A DNA stretch of 13,645 bases from Acanthamoeba sp. SK_2022b (Eukaryota > Discosea > Longamoebia > Acanthamoebidae): contig JANDJZ010000947.1 in the NCBI GenBank assembly GCA_027943245.1, positions 1 to 13,645 on the forward strand. The letters are read 5' to 3'. The notes beneath the pieces were generated by a model. It searched no databases. It was not told the DNA's origin and worked only from the letters and a program-made list of their open reading frames with translations. The number at the start of each line of letters is the position of its first letter. Position 1 is the first letter of the stretch. Position numbers and translations under genes: made by a program. Positions 6,323 through 12,435 of this stretch are shown here, in pieces.

Positions 6323-7482
6323 CCGTGGGCTGGACCCCTGTCTTCGTGCTGCCGAATCTCCCGCTCCAGGCGGCGATTGGCTGCGACATCGCCGTGATCG
6401 CCCCGGCGAACGATCCTCGGGTTACCGCGATCAAGCGAGCACAGCCGATGTTCCGGCGCTTCCTCAACCGGTTTTCCGACAATTTCGGGCAGAAGTTCGA
6501 GCCTTCCGTTTTGCTGGTGAATGCAGAGGCACCGCCCGCTTTTCTCGACATCTCGGCGCTGGCGAGCTTCCGTGACCTTGTCGCCATCGCGACAACATCC
6601 TATGGCCGGGGGCTCGAACTGCGCCAGCGCCGCGGGCATCGCGTCATGTTCGGCGAGGCTTTCGCGATCTATCCGTGGATGCTCGATCGCCACTATGAGG
6701 ATGTCATCGGCAGCACGCCGGCGATCCTCGGCACACACGAGGTTGCGAGCTTTAAAGGCCAATCGTCGCCCGCGATCTTCCGCACGCCCGTTGATGAACG
6801 CGACATCGACCAACCGCTGCTTGCCGCGCTCCTAGGGCATTGGACGCGGCGCTATGAGGCGGCCGAACCCGCATGGGTGGACGTTGTCATCATGCGCTCT
6901 TTGAACATGGCCTATAATGCCTCGCTCCTGCCGGCAGGAACGGACACCACATTCTACGACGTCGGGCGCGTCGTTTCGCTGTGGGTCAGCGCGTTCGAGA
7001 TACTGGTCCACCCCGGAGGAAACGGCCAAGCCAATCGCGATAAGGTGTTCGAGCTGATCGAGAAGACGGCCTGGGCGATCCCGGCGAGCGCCGCGCTGGC
7101 CCACGACACCGGCGGCAAAACCAAGGTCAAGCGAACGCTGGCGTCCTGGATTTATCAAGCGCTCTACGACTGCAGAAACGATTTCCTGCACGGCAATCCA
7201 GTCGATCGCGCCAAGCTGATCCTTCCGCTTCCCCAACGGACAGTGTTCGAATACGCCGCGCCGCTATACCGTCTGGCGCTCACGTCCTTCCTCCCGCTTG
7301 TCTATGCCAAACCCATGCCGGGGGCCGATGATGCCAAGGCGCTCGGCGGCCATATCTCGGAGCGCATGGACTATATGGCTCCGCAGAAATCCGCTGAAGA
7401 AGCGCTTCTCACCGCCATGCAGCCGCCGCCTCTGCCGGGCCCAAACAGAGGTCGCGTAACCCTAGCATCAACCAAATCCTAG
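6319..7482 (+). CDS. HEPN-motif protein (candidate RNase), last gene of the hip operon
   Basis: This is a 387-residue protein starting in an ATGA overlap with the 166-residue gene. Near the C-terminus, YDCRNDFLHGNPV holds R286-N287-x3-H291, the R-N-x3-H form of the HEPN R-x4-6-H motif seen in Apea-like and related HEPN domains. A preceding helical block (SLWVSAFEILVHPGG, then VFELIEKTAW) matches the first half of such a domain. HEPN proteins with this motif are commonly metal-independent RNases in toxin-antitoxin, abortive-infection and CRISPR systems. The N-terminal ~200 residues are unassigned and could sense a trigger. The last ~30 residues are Pro-rich and probably disordered. It is the fourth gene of a coupled operon with hipBA and is followed by a gap against a convergent gene. 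HEPN assignment is likely; RNase activity is inferred. Confidence 0.75.
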   Translation: MTVGWTPVFVLPNLPLQAAIGCDIAVIAPANDPRVTAIKRAQPMFRRFLNRFSDNFGQKFEPSVLLVNAEAPPAFLDISALASFRDLVAIATTSYGRGLELRQRRGHRVMFGEAFAIYPWMLDRHYEDVIGSTPAILGTHEVASFKGQSSPAIFRTPVDERDIDQPLLAALLGHWTRRYEAAEPAWVDVVIMRSLNMAYNASLLPAGTDTTFYDVGRVVSLWVSAFEILVHPGGNGQANRDKVFELIEKTAWAIPASAALAHDTGGKTKVKRTLASWIYQALYDCRNDFLHGNPVDRAKLILPLPQRTVFEYAAPLYRLALTSFLPLVYAKPMPGADDAKALGGHISERMDYMAPQKSAEEALLTAMQPPPLPGPNRGRVTLASTKS

Positions 7483-7527
7483 GTGCGCCCTATCGAGCAA
7501 GGCATCGAGGAATCCTCTCGGTCAGAT

Positions 7528-7537
7528 ACTGGCCAGT
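7528..7537. repeat. Perfect 10-bp palindrome in a convergent intergenic gap
   Basis: ACTGGCCAGT lies between the end of the hip operon (7482) and the convergent stop at 7566. A nearby GAGG-AAT-CCTC hairpin (within about 7507-7517) accompanies it. Neither is followed by a T-run, so a rho-independent terminator is not supported. Together they may help end transcription or be chance symmetry. Confidence 0.25.
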
Positions 7538-7565
7538 CAAAGCAGGGCCACGCGGGGGAGCGGCG

Positions 7566-8168
7566 CTATTTCAGGGACGGCTCCGCGATCTCTAGGATTC
7601 TTGCGCGCTCCAGGCGGCGTTCATTCAGCATCGCTTCCGCCAGCGCGAACACGAGGCCCATCGGCAGACTCCCTGCGATCCGCTGCCCGGCGGCCATGAA
7701 GGTCCTATCGTCGTTCGCCGGCCACATCTTGTCCGCGCCCTCGCGATCCTCGCCGAAGAACTGGATCTTATCGAGCGCCGCGTTCTGGCCGATGGCCAAG
7801 TGGATGAAGGTTTTCTCATCAATCACGACGCAAGACGCGTTCGTGAGACGATGGGCCATGAACAGATTGTATTCGACGGCATAGGCGGCGCTAGCCACGA
7901 TAAGTCGCTGCTGGGTGTCACCAACGGGTATACGATTGCGCGCACGTCCCTTCGCCCCCTCCTCGTCAACGAACTCAACAAATTCAGGAATAAGGCCGAC
8001 GACCAAAGCCGCGCAGGCATGCCCTGCCTCATGAAGGCAAATCGCCTCGTCAGACGGGGTCTCGAAATCGATCAGCTGAGGTATTCGTCTCAACGCCATC
8101 TGTCCTGCACTCTGCTGTTCATTTCGCCCCCAAAGCGCGCGCCACCATCCAACCAAATCCGTGATCAA
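7566..8168 (-). CDS. HEAGH metallopeptidase-like protein
   Basis: The protein contains AICLHEAGHACAALVVGL, an HExxH zinc-protease signature followed by a hydrophobic helix, as in M41 (FtsH-type) peptidase domains. No AAA+ domain is present, so it is a stand-alone catalytic-like module. With the start used here (TTG at 8166-8168, 200 residues) the motif is at about residues 46-50. This start overlaps the upstream stop as TTGA and has GGGGAG 8 bases before it, fitting the coupled junctions elsewhere in the operon. The alternative is ATG 8097-8099 (177 residues, AGGA 3 bases upstream). The region between the two contains LVGWWRALWGR, a possible amphipathic segment. It is the last gene of the four-gene minus-strand operon. 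Proteolysis is inferred from the motif only. Confidence 0.7.
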   Translation of the reverse strand: MITDLVGWWRALWGRNEQQSAGQMALRRIPQLIDFETPSDEAICLHEAGHACAALVVGLIPEFVEFVDEEGAKGRARNRIPVGDTQQRLIVASAAYAVEYNLFMAHRLTNASCVVIDEKTFIHLAIGQNAALDKIQFFGEDREGADKMWPANDDRTFMAAGQRIAGSLPMGLVFALAEAMLNERRLERARILEIAEPSLK

Positions 8169-9247
8169 TCGACCTGCTCCCCCAAATTGCCGTCGAAGGG
8201 AGCGGAGGCCGGCGGCTGAACCCGCCCCAGCAAGAGCGGCAGCTTGCTGTTCTTGAAATCCCAATCCGAAAGTGGCGCGAACCATTTCGGGGCCGCCTCT
8301 CCATGGAGCTGGATGACCTGGTCACCGTCTATCGTCTGCGCAGCATAGTAGCGGCTAAAAATGCGGCTGGCCCAGCCTATACCGTCCCAGCCCTGATCGG
8401 ACGATTCCTCTGGGTTCGCGACAAACTCGACACCCGCGAACTCGCCGCCGTCGGTGATCGTGAGCGGACCCTCGACGGACCATTCCCCGTACAACAGGAG
8501 CACTTCCGCGAGCTTGCGATCCCTCAGATCAGTTAGCTCGACGTCGCCGCAATAGAGTGTCGCCGACCCGATGATGAAGTTGGCCAGCCCCTCCGCGCTC
8601 AGCGAACGCGGCATATCGGTCGACGCCCCGAGCACCAGGCGCAGCGGCGCCTTGGTCATGATGATCACCTCGCCGAGCCTTCCGGACTCGTTGGCGATCA
8701 CCGCATCCTTCATCGTGACGCGGAGACCGCCGTTCGGACGGCGGAAGCGATCCGGAGAGATGACTGTCCAGATGTTCCAGAGCGACCAGAATATCGCCAG
8801 CTTCAACGGCGCGCCAACCATGTCCGCGTATGTCTGGAGCGAGGCCAGATACGCAGCCGTCATCTGCGTTTTCTGCTTGAAGGGCTCCTTGCTTCGAACG
8901 TTCTTGACCTCAACCAGCCACTGCTCGCCGCCGTCGAGCACCACCCGGAAATCCGGCGCGCGGCAGGTGTCGGCGGAATGGACGCGACCAACATCCTCGG
9001 TCTTGAGCAATCGAAAGTGGCCCAGGCTTAGAACCGTTGCTTCAAACAGGCGCTCGGTTCGCGAGCCATGAATCAGCGTCGGGTCCGCCAACGCCTCCTC
9101 CAGCTTTGGCGTTGCGTCGGCGACAAAGCGTTCGACCAATGACGGGTCGTTCAGCGGGATAGCGTGTTCGCGCGCAAAAGCGGCCACCGACGCGAGCAGG
9201 TCGAAGGCTTTGGTCTTTGGTCGCTCTGGTGGCGCTGGGTCGCTCAT
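8165..9247 (-). CDS. PD-(D/E)XK restriction-endonuclease-like protein, 360 aa
   Basis: From ATG 9247 the protein shows a nuclease core at residues ~60-120: SRTERLFEATVLSLG (E65/E69 on the first helix), RAPDFRVVLDGG (D99), and WLVEVKNVRSK (E113-x-K115). These are the metal-binding and catalytic positions of PD-(D/E)XK enzymes. The next ~250 residues are unassigned and include strand-rich segments; this part may determine target choice. The ATG at 9247 was chosen because it follows the upstream stop by 7 bases; the longer frame to 9277 has no support. It is the third gene of the minus-strand operon, downstream of two helical unknowns and overlapping the HEAGH gene. No methyltransferase is nearby, so it is not a conventional restriction enzyme. 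Cleavage of DNA or RNA is inferred. Confidence 0.78.
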   Translation of the reverse strand: MSDPAPPERPKTKAFDLLASVAAFAREHAIPLNDPSLVERFVADATPKLEEALADPTLIHGSRTERLFEATVLSLGHFRLLKTEDVGRVHSADTCRAPDFRVVLDGGEQWLVEVKNVRSKEPFKQKTQMTAAYLASLQTYADMVGAPLKLAIFWSLWNIWTVISPDRFRRPNGGLRVTMKDAVIANESGRLGEVIIMTKAPLRLVLGASTDMPRSLSAEGLANFIIGSATLYCGDVELTDLRDRKLAEVLLLYGEWSVEGPLTITDGGEFAGVEFVANPEESSDQGWDGIGWASRIFSRYYAAQTIDGDQVIQLHGEAAPKWFAPLSDWDFKNSKLPLLLGRVQPPASAPFDGNLGEQVD

Positions 9248-9254
9248 GACTTCA

Positions 9255-10034
9255 TCACCCCACCGGCGGCTCGACATCGGGCGGGTTCATATAGGCCCGG
9301 AAGCCGGCCAGATCGTCGTCGCTCGGATTTTCCGCCCCGGGGATGAACCGAATGGTCTCGGCGATGTCGCGGCGCGTGACGTAGCTGATGATCGCGCCGC
9401 CATTGCTCAGCTCATATTCCATCGAGCCGCACCAGCGGTTGGGGCGGGCAAGGCCCGGCGCGAACGCGATGGGCTTCTTGTTTCCCTTCTTGCTGACCTC
9501 GTGCTTGGCGAGCGCAACCCGGATGAATTCGAGTGTGGTGAAGCCCATTTCCGTGCGTCGCAGGTCACGGCGCATCTGCTCAACCAGCTCGGGCCGCTCC
9601 TGGGTGTCACGCAATTGCTGCGCGCGCAGCTCGCGATCATAGTGGCGATAGCCCAGGTCCCGTTCGAGGTGGGTGGCCTTGAGGCCGATTCCTGAATTCT
9701 CGGCGAGCTTGATGACGTCTTCGCAGCGCTGACGCCAAGTCCGCAGCAGCTCGTAGGCCGCGTAGATCCACATGGGCGAGAGCGCGCCCAGCAACGCGAT
9801 CTTCCCTCGCGGCGGCTCGTCATCGAACTGATGGCGCATGACCTCCTGCTCCAGCGTGTTCAGCGTATTATCAACGAGGCAAAGCTGGCTCGCCTGCATG
9901 GCCAGGTAAGGGTTGTCGGCAAAGCCGGCCAAGCTCATCAGCGCTTCGTAGAGATCGCCCGTGCCGATCTCAGCGACATCGCGATAGCGCGGCTGATCGT
10001 CCCGCTCATCGTCAAATTCGTCCGCGTCCGTCAT
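9255..10034 (-). CDS. Helical hypothetical protein, 259 aa (second gene of nuclease operon)
   Basis: The family is unrecognised. ATG 10034 lies in an ATGA overlap with the upstream gene; longer frames to 10262 only shadow that gene. The N-terminus is acidic (DADEFDDERDD). It is followed by helices with a conserved-looking core, LSPMWIYAAYELLRTWRQRC, then a charged coiled-coil-like stretch (LERDLGYRHYDRELRAQQL onward), and FIRVALAKHEVSKKGNKK near residue 180. RVALAKH has R-x5-H spacing and may be a HEPN-like motif, though the surrounding residues are not typical. The C-terminal part is more beta-like. There is no signal peptide or membrane segment. Its position directly before the PD-(D/E)XK gene suggests a partner or regulator of that nuclease. 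Confidence 0.68.
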   Translation of the reverse strand: MTDADEFDDERDDQPRYRDVAEIGTGDLYEALMSLAGFADNPYLAMQASQLCLVDNTLNTLEQEVMRHQFDDEPPRGKIALLGALSPMWIYAAYELLRTWRQRCEDVIKLAENSGIGLKATHLERDLGYRHYDRELRAQQLRDTQERPELVEQMRRDLRRTEMGFTTLEFIRVALAKHEVSKKGNKKPIAFAPGLARPNRWCGSMEYELSNGGAIISYVTRRDIAETIRFIPGAENPSDDDLAGFRAYMNPPDVEPPVG

Positions 10035-10792
10035 GCCATTTCCCCGCCCTTTGAGGCGACCCGATAGGGCGGATCGATCACCGCCATCGGCAAAGGATCG
10101 GCCAAGCCCCAGAAACGCGTCGTCGCCCGGATATAGCGAATGAGGTCGCCCGTCCGGATTCTGAGGTGTTCGCTCGCAATCAGCGGCCCGGCCAGGAGAT
10201 CGTGATAGTCGTTGGGGGCGTCGTCCCACAGCCCCGGCGCGATTGTCTTGAGCTCTTCGCACGACGAACCTTCGCCATGACGCACGACGTTGGCGACCAC
10301 GAACATCTCGGTCAGATCAGCACCCAACGCGCCCTGCCCGACCTCTATCCCGGCGAGCTCGGCGCAGATCGCCAGGAAATCCCGAAAACCCCGCGCCTTG
10401 GGCATGTCCGTCGCGTCATCGCGATGGACAGCTCGCGCCCATATACTCAGTTGACGCTCGAAGGTCGCAGCGAGGGTCAGCGTGAAGGCCTTCGCCGCCT
10501 CATTGGCGGTGTAGTTGTCGACCTGGGCCGCGGCGCGATCGAGAAATTGATCCATCGTCGCCGCCTCGCCGCTTTCGAGCGACGAATGGACCGGCAGCGC
10601 CTCCATCGCGGGCTGGATTACCCGCTCGAACAGTCGCGCAAGGTTGGCCTGGAAGATGCGCGGCAACTGATCCTTGATTAGCAATTTTCGTCCCCTGTCG
10701 CCCTGCGTTCGTTCGGTCGCATCGATCAACGATTTTGCTGGCATGGCCAAACCGCTTGCCCTGAGCAATTCCCGAGCGCTATGCCGGGGCAT
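10031..10792 (-). CDS. Helical hypothetical protein, first gene of the nuclease operon
   Basis: The family is unrecognised. Two starts are plausible: ATG 10790-10792 (253 residues, AGGG 6 bases upstream), used here, or ATG 10742-10744 (237 residues, weak site). The sequence is mostly helical. The middle (ANEAAKAFTLTLAATFERQL, then LSIWARAV) looks like a helical bundle, and MFVVANVVRHGEGSS near the C-terminal third resembles the RHG/KHG-type ending of HEPN-like helical domains without the full R-x4-6-H motif. The C-terminus contains RTGDLIRYIRATTRFWG. Its stop overlaps the next gene by ATGA. Its 5' end is head-to-head with the sce7726-family gene with no spare intergenic DNA, so its promoter must lie inside that gene's reading frame. 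Confidence 0.65.
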   Translation of the reverse strand: MPRHSARELLRASGLAMPAKSLIDATERTQGDRGRKLLIKDQLPRIFQANLARLFERVIQPAMEALPVHSSLESGEAATMDQFLDRAAAQVDNYTANEAAKAFTLTLAATFERQLSIWARAVHRDDATDMPKARGFRDFLAICAELAGIEVGQGALGADLTEMFVVANVVRHGEGSSCEELKTIAPGLWDDAPNDYHDLLAGPLIASEHLRIRTGDLIRYIRATTRFWGLADPLPMAVIDPPYRVASKGGEMA

Positions 10793-11384
10793 GGCGACCC
10801 TGTTCAAAGATGGAGACGTACGGCGTGCAGTCTATGCACGTATGCTCGGCTCCGCGATGCGCAGCGCTGATACGCTCGTGATCGATGAACTCGGTCTCGA
10901 TCACGGATCCTGCCGGATCGATATCGCCGTGATCAACGGCCACATCCGCGGGCTAGAGATCAAGGCCGAAGCGGATACCCTGGCTCGCCTTCCGTTCCAA
11001 GTCAGCGCTTATGGCGAAGTCGTCGATAAGGCCTCTCTCATCGTGGCCGAACGTCACCTCGACGCGGCTCGGCTCCTCGTGCCCGACTGGTGGGGGGTCG
11101 TGCTAGCGCGGCGGTGCGCCAACGGCGAAGTCGCGCTTAGGCGAATCCGTGACGAAAAGGTCAACCGCTCTATCGATCCGGTGACCCTCGCGCGCTTGCT
11201 CTGGCGCCCGGAGATCGTTCGAATGCTACGCGATCTCGGGCACCCGGAGCGCACGCTCAGAGCACCTCGCGATGCTCTGTATCCTATTCTCGCCTCCGCC
11301 TTGCCGCGACGCGTGCTAGGCGCGCGGGTCAGGGAAACGCTCAAGGCGCGGGCAGTTTGGCGAGATCGTCCAAGACCACAGTGA
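10791..11384 (+). CDS. sce7726-family protein (PD-(D/E)XK-like)
   Basis: This is a 197-residue protein from ATG 10791. It matches the sce7726 family: MATLFKDGDVRRAVYARML, DTLVIDELGLDHGSCRIDIA, HIRGLEIKAEADTLARLP and ASLIVAERHL in order. E33, D44 and the E56-x-K58 pair form a PD-(D/E)XK-like core, so a nuclease is possible, though the family is not biochemically defined to my knowledge. The ATG at 10791 begins right at the conserved KDGDVR block; ATG 10743 (213 residues) is possible but lacks a ribosome site. The gene overlaps the divergent operon at its 5' end and the convergent beta-family gene by 44 bases at its 3' end (11341-11384). Family members are often found near sce7725/beta-type proteins, as here. 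Confidence 0.82.
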   Translation: MATLFKDGDVRRAVYARMLGSAMRSADTLVIDELGLDHGSCRIDIAVINGHIRGLEIKAEADTLARLPFQVSAYGEVVDKASLIVAERHLDAARLLVPDWWGVVLARRCANGEVALRRIRDEKVNRSIDPVTLARLLWRPEIVRMLRDLGHPERTLRAPRDALYPILASALPRRVLGARVRETLKARAVWRDRPRPQ

Positions 11385-12426
11385 TATGGTGGTTGGTCGC
11401 CACCCACTTCCAGACCGTGGGGTTGCCGCGCTTGGCGGCGCCAGTGTGACAATCCTCGATATAGGCGCTGCCTTCCGAGAACGTTGCGCCGTGGTACTGA
11501 CCCGAGCTTAGGATCAGGCCGCATAGGCCGGGGTAGGCCTGGTTAGTCTCGCCCTTCTTGCGTTTGGAGCGCGCGACCAACCAGCCGCCGTCCGACACCG
11601 CATAGCGTACGTTCGGGGACCCCCGCATAAATCGCATATCCCCTTGGGCGAATTTAACCGCCGCGACCGCATAGTCGCCAAAGGACGGACGTCGTTCCTG
11701 GGGCGACTGGGCCGTCACCAAGGCTGCGTAAAGCCGCCACTCTTCGCGCGACACGGTCTGGATCGGGAGTTTGAGCTCGGTCATCGTCTCGGGGAAGGAC
11801 GCCGCCATAACGACAACGCTACGCGCGGACAGCATTCTCGCGCCGTTCAGGGCGGCGCGTATGACGCCCACAAGCGGGCCTTGGGGCGAATAGGCTGGTG
11901 CCCCCAGATCCAGCACGATGTCGAGTTGGGCAATGTCGATCGCCAAGGCTTTGAGCAAGGCATCAACATGATCGTCAAAGTCTGGATCGAGCGCCTCCTC
12001 GAGCGTGCACCGCAGGACCGCGCCGTTCATGTCGATAGCATCGATGTCGTGGACCGCCTTCCGGTAGGCGGCGTCGCTCTCGAGGTTGATGACCGGCGTC
12101 AACGAGGCCCCAAGCTTGCGGGCCTCATCGAACAGGAACGTCATCGTGTGCCGGCCGTCCGCCATGCGGGTCGCGGGGGCCAACTGGCGGCCGTCGATGA
12201 GCGCGGGACGATCGCTCCACTTCTTTTCCAGCTTGGCCGCGAAACCGCCGAGGTGGTCGTCGATCTCCTTCTTCGGCCGCCATTGCTCGAAATCGAAGTC
12301 CGGCGGCAGGACCTCGATCAGAGGCACGACAGCCGGCTTCAGTCCCTCTGCGAGTTTGAACAGGGCCTGATACTCGCCCATCCGCCAGCGCAGGAGGGGA
12401 ACATACTGGGTCGGGGCGATCGCCAT
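11341..12426 (-). CDS. Beta-family protein (T4 Beta-like)
   Basis: This is a 361-residue protein. The N-terminus, YVPLLRWRMGEYQALFKL then PAVVPLIEVLPPDFDFEQW, is the hallmark of the Beta protein family (phage T4 Beta-like, sometimes called sce7725-like when next to sce7726). The rest alternates helices and strands with predicted TIM-barrel-like spacing (MTFLFDEARKLGASLTPVIN; DIVLDLGAP; SVVVMAASFPETM). Its biochemical role is unknown; members sit in phage and defence neighbourhoods beside ImmA/IrrE proteins. ATG 12426 is supported by GAGGT 4 bases upstream, overlapping the stop of the HTH-ImmA gene 7 bases away. The TTG start at 12444 lacks such support. Its last 44 bases overlap the sce7726-family gene in antisense. 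Confidence 0.85.
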   Translation of the reverse strand: MAIAPTQYVPLLRWRMGEYQALFKLAEGLKPAVVPLIEVLPPDFDFEQWRPKKEIDDHLGGFAAKLEKKWSDRPALIDGRQLAPATRMADGRHTMTFLFDEARKLGASLTPVINLESDAAYRKAVHDIDAIDMNGAVLRCTLEEALDPDFDDHVDALLKALAIDIAQLDIVLDLGAPAYSPQGPLVGVIRAALNGARMLSARSVVVMAASFPETMTELKLPIQTVSREEWRLYAALVTAQSPQERRPSFGDYAVAAVKFAQGDMRFMRGSPNVRYAVSDGGWLVARSKRKKGETNQAYPGLCGLILSSGQYHGATFSEGSAYIEDCHTGAAKRGNPTVWKWVATNHHITVVLDDLAKLPAP

Positions 12427-12430
12427 TTGA

Positions 12431-12435
12431 ACCTC
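12431..12435 (-). promoter_or_regulatory. Shine-Dalgarno site of the beta-family gene
   Basis: GAGGT on the minus strand, 4 bases from ATG 12426, overlaps the TGA (12434-12436) of the preceding HTH-ImmA gene. Ribosomes finishing the upstream gene can restart here, which supports coupled expression and decides the start codon. Confidence 0.55.

Noticed and set aside
7483..7884. 133-codon plus-strand frame directly after the hip operon
   Set aside because: It overlaps the HEAGH gene in antisense and its translation has Ser/Arg-rich shadow composition.
8165..9247. Type II restriction-modification system
   Set aside because: A nuclease core is present but no methyltransferase motif (such as NPPY or PCQ) was seen anywhere in the window.
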